Shown here: piece after piece, positions 1 through 11,497 of the stretch
Numbering within the stretch: position 1 is the stretch's first letter
How the letters are laid out: each line of letters begins with the position of its first letter
Assembly (NCBI GenBank): GCA_949825045.1
Contig: OX463829.1
Coordinates: forward strand, 1,798,001 to 1,862,000
Reading direction: 5' to 3'
DNA length: 64,000 nucleotides
DNA from: Argyresthia goedartella
Lineage: Eukaryota > Arthropoda > Insecta > Lepidoptera > Argyresthiidae
Translations under genes and position numbers: made by a program
Notes under the pieces: generated by a model
Databases searched by the model: none
What the model was told of the DNA's origin: nothing
What the model saw: the letters and a program-made list of their open reading frames with translations, nothing else

Positions 1-452
1 TTGAAACCGGAAATGGATAGAAATTGAGTAACTCATTAACAGAAATAAAATCAAATATGATAAAAAACTTTTTTATTATTTATTTTAATGCGATTGAGCA
101 ATCATTCATCGTATGTTGAGAAATAACTAAGCACAAAACTCATTAGCCGCAATTAAAGATCTTTTCCGATAAGATCGGGAGAGACCAGTTAATTTGACCG
201 ATAAATAAATAAAACAAAATAGCTAAGAAAATGGCCACACAAATAATATCTTGTAAAGGTACTTTTAATTCATTATTTCATTATTTGTTGTTGAAGCGGC
301 AACAGAAATACACCCTCAGTGAAAATCTCAACTTTCTACCTGTTTCGGTTGATCCGGTAGAGCCTGGTGACGGACAGGCGGACAGACGGACAGCGGAGGC
401 TTAATGATAGGGTCCCGTTTGGCACCCTTCGGGTACAGAACCCTAAAAAGGA
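1..452 (-). repeat. Interspersed repeat family A, full-length copy
   Basis: Read on the minus strand, this starts with a GGGTTCTGTACCCGAAGG block, runs through a GTCCGT-rich stretch (the CTGTCCGTCTGTCC type) and ends with CCGGTTTCAA at position 1. It aligns along its whole length with 61721-62167 on the plus strand. No ORF is present. The family recurs at about 26203-26625, 29590-29790, 36955-37035 and 49660-50040. It is a high-copy non-coding element of unknown class. The window begins at or inside its end, so the left boundary is uncertain. Confidence 0.7.
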
Positions 453-1875
453 CCTATGGCGACCGGACAAGAGCTGTAGAAGTTTAAGCGTCAGTTAAGT
501 TAGTTTGTTTTGACGCCTTTAGAATATTTACAAGTTGTAATATAAGTTAGGTATGTAGTCATATTTAAAAGAGTGTTTAAAAGTTTATACCGTTTTTTTT
601 TTTACATGAAAAAAAGGGTCATAACTAAATTTAACGAGCGGTCAATCTAATAAAGGCTTCCGTTTTACCGAGGGCGCCACTGTCGAGTAAGGTAAATAAG
701 TATGAAGTAACCGACTCCAGAAAAGGATAAGGTTGTCAGGTCGGGATACCTTACGCTACAGCAGCGCCCTCAGCGGCGAATTAAAACGCGCATAGCCCTC
801 ATTACAAATCAAATCAAATCATTTATTGCAAGTAGGCAAAATAATGTACACACAAGTCAAAGATGTGAAAAGTAAGGTTGACTTGTTCACGTTAATTTCG
901 TAGTGAAAGTTGTTACAGATTGACATCGGTAATAATTCTAAAGCTATCTCGAGGTCTACACGTTTCTGCGAAGAGAGCAATTTTTTGTTGTTAGTTTAAG
1001 GAAAGCTTTTTTTAATTGTTAATTTAATAGAATCACATTTTCATTGTATATTTCATCCCAACGCTACATAGGTGATGAGATTGCAATCGCAAGGGTAACG
1101 ATAAGAGAAAGCTATGATGAATGATTCGTGACCAAACCCCTGCCACCTCATCTCAACCAGTCTCAACCTGTCATCTAAGAATGTGGTCCTCCAAGACACT
1201 GCCGTCACAAAGACGTCATTCACAGAATCTAAACTGCTTGCTCATAAAAACATGTTTATCAGTTCCCGATATAGTGACATTAATATTTATAAATAAACGT
1301 ATAGCGGTTACTTTTATAAATGTTATAGAACATGACTAGCTTCTACCGCAAAACTGTTTTGTTAGAGGGACACACATTCCATAAGACGTCAAGGCGCGCG
1401 AGAACTTGTCCGAATCTGTTTTATGTGGAGTGTTCTATGATATAAATTATGATATGCACCAACCTTTACCTGTACTCGCCCGTCGCGCAGTCACAGGCGC
1501 TGATCAACTCCGTGCTCGCCGCCTCACCACAGTGTGATATATTCACGAGTGGGATGGCGTGCTTGGTGAGGGAATGTAAGAGAATGACAGAAAGACGAAT
1601 GCAAGATCTAGATAAGTAAAATATTTTTACCGCCTTTGTAACGTATTGGTTAATTCAGCTGTAAGGTTACAATTGAAAATAAATGAATTGAATTGAATAA
1701 GTAAACATGTGGGTATCATCCATCAAGTTGTAATAGTTGTATCGAGGAGGAATCAAACAATACAATCAATCTGCGATTGCAGACATTGCGTTTTATTGGT
1801 TTTAAGCATCAAGCTGCAGAATAACTTACGGCAGCATGTAGAAAGCATTTGTATGCCTGATGCATCTTACATGGA
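453..1875. other. Intergenic DNA without a supportable gene
   Basis: No ORF resembles a known protein. An AAATC-repeat followed by a LINE-like 3' tail on the minus strand lies at about 805-860 (CAAATCAAATCAAATC then ATTTATTG). Short ORFs at 1121-1339 and 1709-1939 have no recognisable domain and were left out. Confidence 0.5.
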
Positions 1876-2225
1876 GATAATAAACGGCAACAAATATAAT
1901 GATCACCAATTTATTTTTTTCCTACCCAAAATGGAATAAATGAACACCAAAAGTTGCAAAAAATATCACGGCAAAATACTGCGGTAGCTTAGGTGAAGGG
2001 GGTGAGCGAAGCGAAGCCCCCTTTATCCTTCGTGTTAGGTTGAACATGTAAGAACAACAAAAGATACTTAAAACATAAACTTAAGTACACAAAACATAAA
2101 AAGAAGTTTGGTGATCATTTATCCAAACACAATTTGGTGGAAATTTATCCATTCTGGCAGTCATTTCGAATTTATTGGTGGTAAAATAGGTGCGTTTTTG
2201 GTAATCGTTTAAACACAAGCAATAG
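1876..2225 (+). repeat. Interspersed repeat family B, copy 1
   Basis: Non-coding element of about 350 bp. It carries an AATGATCACCAA-type start, a CTGCGGTAGCTTAGGTGAAGGG block, a GAGCGAAGCGAAG block and an end near GTTTAAACACAAGC. A second copy lies at 28640-28985 and an inverted one at 56135-56485, with fragments near 38500-38690 and 39095-39210. The GATCACC and GGTGATC motifs are in opposite orientation inside it. The class is uncertain; a non-autonomous Helitron or MITE is possible. Confidence 0.65.
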
Positions 2226-2227
2226 TA

Positions 2228-3070
2228 AACTGTATGCTTAATAGGGAGTATGACAGTAATACGACTATTGTATTACAAATGGGGAACAGCACAGGAGTTC
2301 AACAAGACGATTTGATTAATTACTTTGAACCTATAGTATCTCTCCGGGCAAGGAAAATTATTCTGTGTGATTTTCCCTACTCAAAAACTCTATCAGAGGC
2401 ACAAAATGACCGGATTTCTGGACTAAACCAGCTTATGTATAACTTGACATTTGGTCATCGAATACGTTCATTCCAAATTTTACACTGACTGATTGCCAAA
2501 TTATTGGCATTCAATATTTATGACCCTGTTATTGTTGAGAAAATGACTAGGGTGCCAGTAGAGAATCACAAATGTAGAAATAATTCTACTAAACCTTTGT
2601 ACATTGAGGTTTTGAAAACGTGCTTGCGACGGTTTCAATCGTCTACCTGCCCACTTGACTATAGACCTGTCTTGCACTAGCACTCCCTCTGTCAATCGAC
2701 TGTTGGCTTGTAAACACTTTGCCAATAGCTCAAATGTACCTATTCCTCCCGTATGCGTCCCCTCTTAACTAATATGCTTTCTAGGTTATATGTTCTTTAC
2801 CCTTTTGCTTTCACATTTAAACCTTGTAAATAATCACATATTGTCAACTTACAAGAGTTACAACTTACTTTCATTGTTGATATGTTACCCTTTATTATTT
2901 ATGGTTTCTTTAAGTGCCTGTGCGGCAACATTTGTTTTTCAATGTCTATTTGCGGGGACCTATATATAATTAGCATTGTTGTAGGTATTCATTTAGACCA
3001 TGTTAACCTGTTGTATTTTGCTGTTCATCCTCCTACGACCGTATAAATAATTAAATAAAATAAAATAAAT
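2228..3070 (+). pseudogene. Truncated non-LTR retrotransposon: ORF1 C-terminal fragment plus 3' tail
   Basis: The reading frame 2234-2488 aligns by eye with the C-terminal GNHS-type domain of the CR1-like ORF1 at 5687-7432: both carry a TTIV/STIV..MGN block, an F(I)LC(D/N)FPY block and a following L(T/S)E.QN motif. The frame breaks after 2488. There is no endonuclease or reverse transcriptase; the fragment runs into non-coding DNA and an A-rich TAAATAAAATAAAATAAA tail at about 3043-3070, as expected for a LINE 3' end. It is a diverged relative of the element at 4876-10604 or an internally deleted derivative. Not expected to be functional. Confidence 0.65.
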
Positions 3071-3104
3071 GAATGCATATAAGTACTTACTAAGAACCAA
3101 ATCA

Positions 3105-3144
3105 AATAAATAAAAGTGAAGATCCGTCTTCACTTTTATTTATT
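3105..3144. repeat. Perfect 18-bp palindrome with 4-nt loop
   Basis: The left arm 3105-3122 (ending AAAAGTGAAGA) and right arm 3127-3144 are exact reverse complements around TCCG. It lies between the LINE tail and the left end of the DDE transposon. It would form a hairpin if single-stranded. No transcription unit is seen that it could terminate. Confidence 0.8.
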
Positions 3145-3248
3145 GCGGTGTGTCCGCATTTAGGGCACATTCTGTACTCGGTAGATTCTTAATTCTGCTG
3201 ACTGTAGGTATCCACAGTCTGAGTAAATTTCAGAAAAAGATATTATGC

Positions 3249-3388
3249 AGAAAGGACCCCGCACAAAATGTTCGGTAAAAATCTTTCGGTCGATTTGGCT
3301 GAAATTTTGAGATAATGTAGTCTTTAATACTCTCATTAACTGTGTGAACTTACAACTTCAATTAATAACTAGTTTTAAAAATATGAGG
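3249..3388 (+). repeat. Left terminal inverted repeat of the DDE/SWIM transposon
   Basis: About 140 bp starting AGAAAGGACCCCGCACAAAA and ending near AAATATGAG. It matches the reverse complement of 11498-11636 with only scattered substitutions. The length suggests complex transposase-binding ends rather than a short TIR. Confidence 0.85.
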
Positions 3389-3611
3389 TTTTTAAAATAT
3401 ACTTGTCTACGAGTAGGTAGGTACGTAGTGTTCAAGCAGTTGAAGTAGGTAGATAATTACAGTTGCATAATTAGATATCGTCTTTTATCTATGAAGTACG
3501 AGTTTGAATGTCGAACGGCATAAAGAACTGATGCGAAATGTCTGAAGTAATCAATCAATGTCAATCTAACTCAAAATAGTAAAATATGCATTTTGCATTT
3601 CGCCTAGTAAA

Positions 3612-4875
3612 ATGGCTTTCAGAAACAGAATTCGTTGCTATATATGCGATGCTCCCTTAGTGCCACGAGTAATGGTGCGAGTGGTTAGAGAAGACGGAGA
3701 AATGTTGATTGAGTTAGCCAAGCAAAGACGGGATGAAGCTGGTGGTTTACCAGTAGACGTTGATGGTGACACACGTATTTGCAATAATTGTAACTTTTCA
3801 ATTATTCGGGACATTCAGATACTCAGATGATGATCCCCAGTGTTTGCAGTTAAATATTTTACAGCAAAGAACCACGCGTGCTTGTTTTGTATGCAACGGC
3901 GTTGACAATATACAACGATTATCACCGGAGTGTCGGGTTAATATTTTTGCGAAAACGAACATCTATGTGCCGGTTAGGTACGTGTGCTGCAGAGCACATT
4001 TAGATGAAAGAGGTTTTCTGACTGAAGATATTCTAGTGGAGCTGAGGTATATTAACAGACCGTTTATATTAAAAGGAAATGAGTTACAAACTTTTTTGAA
4101 CGCATTACGTGACGAAATAAATATCAGTGCTCAACGTCGATATCAAGATGAGAAGGAATTGACAGATGAAGAGTTTAAAGCCCTTTCCCCCGTTAGTAAA
4201 GAAGACTTTATTGATTTATTTAGTTACTGTGACAGTTTGCCGGTGAATGGTGGACATCGTTATGTGAGCAAAAAAGATCTTTTATGTTTTCTTTGTAAGT
4301 TACGGCAAGGTGTAAGTGATGAATTCTTGTGGGTTCTATTCCATTATTCGTCAAGACAAGCAGCAAGCCCAGCTGTTAGTACAGTGAGAAAATCTTTAGG
4401 GACTGCTTTATTCGCGAGAATATAGGCTTCAATGCCATAACAAGACAAGATTACATAGAGATGCACGTAACAGACTTTGCCAATCAGCTATATAATCCCA
4501 CACCAGAAGTCCCAAAAGCGTTAGTGTACAATGATTGTACATACTTAGATATTGAAAAAAGTTCTTGTTTCAAGACTTTGCGACAGTCTTTTTGCACTCA
4601 CAAAAAGAAACATTTGGTTAAACCCTCAATGTTGGTTGCTCCTTCTGGATATATTTTAGATATTCAAGGACCATATTTCTCCAATGCTCATAATAATGAT
4701 GCTAGAATACTTTTCAATGAGTTAGATAACGATTTTCATGGAATGCTTGATTGGTTCCAGCTACAAGACATCTTCATTGTAGATCGTGGCTACAGAGATG
4801 CAATCCCCACATTACAGGAAATAGGAATACAAACTTTAATGCCACCTGTTCTAAGGCCAGGTCAAAGCCAATTGA
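3612..4875 (+). pseudogene. DDE_Tnp_4-like transposase, N-terminal and catalytic part (disrupted)
   Basis: The first frame, 3612-3830, has a Cys-pair finger (CYIC...CNNC) and shifts frame near 3785. The second, 3760-4425, has more Cys pairs (CFVC, CCRAH) and a helical region. Near 4400 the frame shifts again to 4461-4875, which reads YNDCTYLDIEKS, then a YILDIQGPYFSNAHNNDAR block and an IVDRGYRDAIP block. These fit the first two acidic residues of a DDE_Tnp_4 catalytic core. The frame is cut at about 4876 by the CR1 insertion; the third acidic residue is downstream at 10605-10820. The start at 3612 is the first ATG of the frame. Inactive because of frameshifts and insertion. Confidence 0.75.
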
Positions 4876-5686
4876 AGGGAATATTACACCCGTGACCCGA
4901 GGCTACACGTCAAAAACAGCTGTGCTGTATTTTAACTAAATTAATTTGTTTTAATTCGTCTATTTGTGAATGTAGTGTTAATTTAAGTGTTTGTTTAGTC
5001 AACTAAAGTGTGCCAGTGCTAAATGTGGTCAGAATTGTAATTGTGATAAAATAATCGATCACGGACCGAAAGACAAAGGAAATTTCAAACTGCCAACGGA
5101 AAAACCCCGGGGGAGTATTGTTTTCATATTTGATTATTCATATTTTACAAGTATATGACTTGAACTTAACTATATACTTATACACTACATACTGCTCAAC
5201 TCTCACTATTGTGAGAAACGTCCATCCTCACACCGCAGCGTCTTTGTTTTGTCTCTTAGCACTTGACAATCTGTGGAAGTACTTTTGACGATAAAACTAG
5301 CTGTTCACTCATAATTATTACACGATATACACAAGTGCACTGGTAGGTTAGACCTTGGCAATTAGTGCGAATATAATGTAAGCTTGTAGGTGATTCTAGA
5401 AACATATTAGGTACTCACTTCACAGCTGATCATCACAACACTTGCAAAACGACTAAAATTGTTAGATAATAAGTATAACTTTCATTAGTTCAGGACATTT
5501 ATACTGTTAACCCATATTGACTTGTGATAGTTTAATTGAAACTTGTTGACTTTGACGTAGAATAGCTATATAGGGAAATAGGAACTATCATATCAGTACT
5601 ACAGCTACTAACTGCAAGTCTTTATTCCTTCTGTTTTATTTTAATTTTGTTCGGAGCACCCATTCTTTTTTATTTTATTTCCAGGC

Positions 5687-7432
5687 ATGGCATCCAACAT
5701 TACTACGCGGAGAATGCACGCACTACAGCAACAACTAACTGACGCAGAGGAGTTAAACCAAAGGCTATTGGAAGAGCGCAATGAAAATGACTTTGAGATA
5801 AAAAGCTTGAGAGCCAAGAACTCACAGCTTAGAGATAGTGTGTCTACTTTGCGAGAAACACACGAGGAGTCGCAAAATGAGATTCAAAGATTGGAAAAAC
5901 TTGTGGAATCTTTTGACACCCTGCGCACTGACCTTGCTTCTGCTTGTGATCGCAGTAAATTCCTCCAATACCAACTCAATGAGGCAAACTTGAAGTTGAC
6001 TGATATGTGCATAGAAAAAGACTACAATGAATCTCGCCACATTACCTCTATCCAACAAGAACTAGAAGTAGCCAACCTAAGCACTATTGTTCAAGCCATG
6101 CAGAAAAGCAGCAGAAAAATTAAAAAATATTGTAAATTAAATAAATTCATGAAAAAAACTAGAGGTAATATAAAAGTACTGAAATTAGCCTTGAAACGGC
6201 AATCAAACAGAATATTAAGAATCTCCTTAATGCAAGAGCTCCGGGGAAAAAATGTAGGTTTACAGTCGGACCTTCAACATGCCCGAGTAGAAATCCAGCA
6301 TCTACATGACCTGCTAGCAAATACACTACAATGTTATGCCAAAGAGCAAAGTGAGTTAGCAGAACTCAGAGCCGCGACGTCTGAGTTAGTACAGCTACAA
6401 CGCCAGAATGCGGAATTGGTGGGCGTTCTAATTGAGAATGAGGAGAATGAGACCAGCAAGGAGGACGAGCCCACATCACTAACTTTGGTCTCGACCCCCC
6501 TCAACGAGAGTGTTGCAGCGTCCACCGCTGCCCCAACCAAAAAACAGCGTCGCCGTCGTCGACGAGGAGACACCTCGCAGCTCAACAGCGCGAGCACCGC
6601 GCCGCTCGCTGTCCCTGCTGAGGCGTGTGTCATGCCGCAAGCTGCCCCGAGGGCCGCGCCGTTCGCCGTTGCGCACGTTGCGACGCTCGCTGCCGCGAAT
6701 GCCGCGCCAACCGCCGCCACGTGCATCAAACCGCACTCCAACACGTGTGTCCCGCCACTCACCTCCACTCGTGTACCGCCAGCTACCAAAATATGTGCTC
6801 AGAGAAAAACTCTGTTGTTCTCCGACAAAGTAGGTGCAGGATTTGGGACTCTATTACATAACCGGCTTAACCAAAAAGTAACGAACATTTGCTGTCCAAA
6901 TTGTTCATTTGTAGATCTAGTGAAGATGATTAGTCGCGGTATCTATGATGAGTACAGCACTATTGTAATTATGGTAGGAAATCATTCAAACATTAGTCGG
7001 AATGATTTGAATAAAAGTGTTGAAACACTTCTAGACTTACATAGTAGGATGAAATGCAAGTTTATACTATGCAATTTTCCATATGCCTGTAATTTGACAG
7101 AACTACAGAACAAATCTGTGCATAGAATGAATATTCATTTATTTAATTTAACATGTCATCACAGCGATGCTATTTTATATTTCGACATGAATAATTTTAT
7201 TCATAACTTTACTCTGACACGGGATACATTGTACCTGTCTAATAAATATAGAAAATTAGTAGCTACATTGTTAGCTTATAATATATGCGACGCAGCTATA
7301 GTTGGTTTAACTAAGTTCAACTTGACATCAGCTTATTTTAAGAGTAATATAACATGCACCCCTATTGGGAATTCACCTGTTAATTATACTTTGCATGCAA
7401 CATTGGAATCTGTTCCAAGTAATTTAAATTAG
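5687..7432 (+). CDS. CR1-like ORF1 protein (coiled coil plus GNHS-type domain)
   Basis: An uninterrupted 581-codon ORF preceded by an ~810 bp leader. Residues about 5-110 and 195-265 are rich in heptad-like Leu, Glu and Gln and probably form coiled coils for multimerisation. A strongly basic stretch (KKQRRRRRRG, near 285-295) could bind RNA. An Ala/Pro/Thr-rich linker follows. The C-terminal ~190 residues have Cys pairs (CCPNC) and an IVIMVGNHSN block with a following LCNFPYACNLTELQN segment, like the esterase/SGNH-type domain described in CR1 ORF1 proteins. The known role of such ORF1 proteins is RNP assembly with the element RNA. The same domain recurs degraded at 2234-2488. Catalytic activity cannot be judged by eye. 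Confidence 0.8.
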   Translation: MASNITTRRMHALQQQLTDAEELNQRLLEERNENDFEIKSLRAKNSQLRDSVSTLRETHEESQNEIQRLEKLVESFDTLRTDLASACDRSKFLQYQLNEANLKLTDMCIEKDYNESRHITSIQQELEVANLSTIVQAMQKSSRKIKKYCKLNKFMKKTRGNIKVLKLALKRQSNRILRISLMQELRGKNVGLQSDLQHARVEIQHLHDLLANTLQCYAKEQSELAELRAATSELVQLQRQNAELVGVLIENEENETSKEDEPTSLTLVSTPLNESVAASTAAPTKKQRRRRRRGDTSQLNSASTAPLAVPAEACVMPQAAPRAAPFAVAHVATLAAANAAPTAATCIKPHSNTCVPPLTSTRVPPATKICAQRKTLLFSDKVGAGFGTLLHNRLNQKVTNICCPNCSFVDLVKMISRGIYDEYSTIVIMVGNHSNISRNDLNKSVETLLDLHSRMKCKFILCNFPYACNLTELQNKSVHRMNIHLFNLTCHHSDAILYFDMNNFIHNFTLTRDTLYLSNKYRKLVATLLAYNICDAAIVGLTKFNLTSAYFKSNITCTPIGNSPVNYTLHATLESVPSNLN

Positions 7433-7479
7433 TTCATAAGACAATAGAGGAAATCTCTAGCATACAAGAGCCACTAAAT

Positions 7480-10343
7480 ATGTCAAAATGTAAGCCCCAG
7501 TTAAATATTGCCCATCAAAACATCCAGGGGCTACCTGGCAAAGAACTTGTATTAGAATTATTTCTAAAAAATTCTGACATTGATATTATTTGTGTTACTG
7601 AACACTGGTTGAAGGAAAATATGATGTCTTTTAACATAAATAGTTACAAAATTGTCAGTTGTTACAATAGAAAGACTGCTGATAGAGGTGGTTCTTTAAT
7701 CTTAGTGAAGAATAATATTAAGGTGAAAAAACGGAAAGATATTCTTGCACTTACTGTTGAAAGACAAATAGAGGTATCCTGTGTTGAGTTAGATAGCCAT
7801 ATTATTGTTTGTGTCTACAGGCCACCGAGGGATGAAAAAGGCCATGGCAATTTCGAAATATTTGAGAAAATTATGGAGGAAGCCCTCATTAGACTTTGTA
7901 ATAACAGAAAAAAGTTAATTATTTGTGGCGATCTTAATGTAGATCTGCTTGTAGATACAACACTGAAGCGACGATTAATAACTCTGTTCAAATCATTTAA
8001 TTTATGTCATGTATTTCTAGAGCCGACTAGAATTACACTTACAAGCCAAACTTGCTTAGATAACGTTTTTTGTGACTGTGCATTCACAACTAAAAGTGTA
8101 ATTAACTGCTTACCCTCCGATCACAGTGGTCAAACAGTTTCATTCCCAATTAGTATTAAGGATCAGACTGGTCTAACATTTTATAGGCCTATTACATCCC
8201 ATAGACTAGAGACATATACGAAAAACTTAGATATAAATTTGCCAGTACCGGATTTTAATGAACAGAACCCAAACAAAATCTACTCAGACTTCTTCAACAT
8301 TATTCAGACAGAATTCAATAAAGTTTTCAAATTAAAGAAAGTCAGTGACACAACGGTAAATCTAAATTTAATGACTGGGCAACGTTTGGAATTCGTAAAA
8401 GTAGAGTTATCTTGTATGACCTTTATGATCAAAAAACCTATAACTTTGATCGAAAATTTCATGACTATGTTAAAAAATATTCCAAAACTTTCAAGTTGGT
8501 TTGTAGAACTGCAAAAACTTTACACATTAATAGAAAAATTAAAAATTCAAATAATAGAATGAAAACAGTTTGGCAAATAATAAACCGCGAAACTGGCAAA
8601 GTTATACCAAGGGACAGTGATTTCTGCCTAAAGATAGGTGATGATGTTGTTAAATCCAACGCTGATGTTGCTCGAGCTTTTGAAACATTCTTCACCAATG
8701 TACCCGTACTCACAACGGACAGTCTAAATTCATCTCCATTTGAAGCAGAGACTTTATTAAAAAATAACACTAGCGTCAGTAATGTATATTTAAAATTTCA
8801 TCATGTATATCCCCAGGACATTGTCAAAACGTTTAAATTACTTAACTTAAAAAATACGGAAGACCTGTGGGGTATATCAGTCAAAGTCATTGGTTCAGTA
8901 ATTCTAGTTATAGCCCCACACTTAGCTTATATATTCAATAAATGTGTTGACGATGGGGATTTTCCAGACCTCATGAAACACAGTAAACTTATACCGCTGT
9001 TCAAATCGGGAGATAAGGGCGATCCTTCAAATTTCAGACCAATATCTGTTCTTCCAACACTAAGTAAAATATTTGAAAAGATTATACTCAATCAAATGCT
9101 CTCACACTTCAACCGTACAAAACAACTCCACGCTAAACAATATGGTTTCACTAGGGGTAAATCGACTACGGATGCAGGTATTTCCCTTGTATCTCATATT
9201 TATTCTGCATGGGAGGCCGCACAGGATGCTATCGGAGTTTTTTGCGACCTGTCGAAGGCGTTTGATTGTGTTGATCATAATACGCTATTAATTAAATTAA
9301 ATCATTACGGAGTTAGAAATAAAGCGTTGGATCTACTAAGATCATACCTAAGCAATAGAATTCAAAAGGCAGAAGTTAACGGCGTAAAATCTGATGGATC
9401 GGGTGTTAAAATTGGCGTTCCACAAGGTTCCATATTAGGCCCTTTCTTATTCCTGGTATATATTAATGATCTGCCTTTCATGGTGGAGAAATTAACTGAC
9501 ATAGTGTTGTTTGCTGATGATACTTCAATGGTCTTCAAAATTGAAAGACAAAAAGGAGATTTTGATGATGTTAATGGTGTATTGTCTTTAACCTTGAATT
9601 GGTTCACAGTTAATAATTTATTGTTAAACGCTGGTAAAACCAAGTGTATCAAATTCTCACTTCCAAATGTCAGGCAAGTTGAGACCAGTTTGGTGTTAGA
9701 CAACAGCACGTTAGAATTGGTAAATGATACGAAGTTTCTTGGAATAACCATTGATAGTAAATTGCAGTGGGGACCCCACATAGATAAATTGGCTAGTAAA
9801 TTAAGTTCTGCGGCTTACGCTGTTAGGAACATCAGACAAAGCACGGATGTGGCTACATCTAGGCTAGTATATTTTAGTTACTTTCATAGTGTGATGTCCT
9901 ATGGTATCTTGTTGTGGGGGAAAGCAGCGGATATTCAAACTATTTTTATTTTACAGAAAAGAGCTATTCGAGCAATTTATAATTTAAAACGAACAGACTC
10001 CTTAAGAGAGCTTTTTAAAGAAATTGACATACTAACAGTAGCTAGTCAATTTATTTTCGAAAATATAATGTATGTACGCAAGAACCTTACAACATTTTCC
10101 AAACTTAGCGACAGCTGTAATGTTAACCTAAGAAATAATCACAGACTATGTGCGCCCCGTTTTAGACTCGCGAAGGTTAGCAATTCTTTCAAGGGTCAGT
10201 GCATTCTCTACTACAATAAGATACCTCTGGAGATTTTGAAATTGCCATTTGAGCCATTTAAAAAGCATGTTAAAGCGACTTTGTCGAAAAAGGGATATTA
10301 CAATGTTCAAGATTACTTAAATGACAGGACTGTATGGGGTTAA
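7480..10343 (+). pseudogene. CR1-like ORF2: APE endonuclease and reverse transcriptase, one frameshift
   Basis: ORF2 begins 47 bp after the ORF1 stop. The frame 7480-8562 is an APE-type endonuclease: HQNIQGL, TEHWL, a YRPPRD block, GDLNVD and the SDHSGQ active-site motif. The frame from 8412 to 10343 is a reverse transcriptase with KLIPLFKSGDKGDPSNFRPIS, GVFCDLSKAFDCVDH, GVPQGSILGPFLF and FADD (9510-9521), followed by a long C-terminal region. The two halves are in different frames: homology crosses over just before about 8378, so a single small indel near 8365-8380 separates them. Otherwise the coding sequence has no stop. In the family this enzyme nicks target DNA and primes reverse transcription. 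This copy is probably dead unless the shift is an assembly error. Confidence 0.85.
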
Positions 10344-10604
10344 TCTGGCTCAACACAGACCTTGCTGTTAATATTTTTGTAATTATTTATTCCTGCTTAT
10401 TAATCATAACAATTAAATTTTTCATATTTGTATTAGTTAAGCACAACCTATTTTTAAAAGAGATCTAAAAATAAATCTGTGGGAGTTTCTACGCCCTTCT
10501 TCTCCCACAGTGGTCCAATGTAGAGAAGAGGCAAAAAATGACGTTTGCTAAGTATATGTAAATATCTACAGTAATAAAGTACTTTGACTATTGACTATTG
10601 ACTA

Positions 10605-11305
10605 TTGACAACTGAGGACGCCAATTATGCACGGATTGTGACAAAAACACGATGGGTAGTGGAAGCACGGAATGGACATTTAAAAAATATATTTAAATTC
10701 TTTGGGCGTATGATTTCGACATCGCATATTCCGAATTTGAACACATTCCTTTTAATAGCCGGAGCTATAATAAATAAATACTATGGCTACTACTATACTT
10801 GCAATGCCAGATTGTAACGTCCAGTTAGCTAATGAAATGCTCCAACGTGTCGACGACATTAATATTGTACAGGCACGAGTTGAAGCCGAAAATCTTGGCA
10901 GAAGACGAGCACGATGGACTCCATTAACCGCTGAACTACTACCATTGTTTCCACGGTTAGACTTGGCGTATTTGCACTCGGTCATATTCGGAAAGTATCA
11001 AGTTAAATTGTCTCCAGGATATATTCAAGACAGTACATTGCGTCATATTGCCGACTTAGCAGCGAGTTTTCGAAATAGACGAGAACTTCAACGAGCCAGG
11101 ATTTATTAAAATAAGGGCCACATCAAGATTTCGAAACGCAGCGTTTTATTATTTGTGGATTGCATTCGATGAACAACATAATAATGGGAGTGAAGTTGAC
11201 CCAGTCTTAGGTTATTACTGCACCTGTAAAAGTGGAGCACGAACCATTGGTACATGCGGTCACGTTACAGCAATATTATGGTTTTTAGGTTTTGCCCGAT
11301 ATTAA
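10605..11305 (+). pseudogene. DDE/SWIM transposase, C-terminal part (disrupted)
   Basis: Continues the frame cut at 4876. The segment 10605-10780 reads TEDANYARIVTKTRWVVEARNG in part, supplying the third acidic residue (the E of VVEARN) of the DDE core. The frame shifts near 10785 to one that runs to 11109, then shifts again near 11100. The last frame (about 11100-11305) has a SWIM zinc finger: C-x-C at 11219-11227 and C-x-H at 11255-11263, followed by ILWFLGFARY and a stop. The combination of a DDE_Tnp_4 core and a C-terminal SWIM finger occurs in a poorly named animal transposase group. Non-functional in this copy. Confidence 0.75.
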
Positions 11306-11497
11306 TAAAATGTCAAGTATCCGTCATTAAAAACTCTTCAGACCATACTTAACGCCCTGTGAGAAGGTAGGATTGTGAGGCTAATCAGGTATTAATGTTA
11401 CGGATATACAATAATTAAGCAAAGATTGCTAAAATGTACTTTAACTAATAAGAAATATATGCGTACCTATAAGTAAAAAATGTTGAACATAAAAATA

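Larger units (their letters stand above)
4876..10604 (+). mobile_element. CR1-like non-LTR retrotransposon, near full length
   Basis: It is about 5.73 kb: an ~810 bp 5' region, ORF1 (5687-7432), ORF2 (7480-10343, one frameshift), a short 3'UTR with a hairpin-type CTGTGGGAG...CTCCCACAG pair, and a tail of TTGACTA repeats (10584-10604) instead of poly(A). Tails of short tandem repeats and a two-ORF layout with an APE endonuclease are typical of the CR1/Jockey superfamily. The host reading frame resumes right after the tail. The target had TTGA at the junction, matching the tail repeat, and no clear target duplication is seen. Related 3' fragments occur at 40238-41029 and about 51330-51650, with possible tails at 32034-32110 and 52228-52300. 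Confidence 0.85.

Noticed and set aside
6334..6861. ORFs in other frames over the Ala/Pro/Arg-rich linker of the LINE ORF1
   Set aside because: GC-rich low-complexity sequence lacks stops in all frames; the ORF1 frame continues through it.
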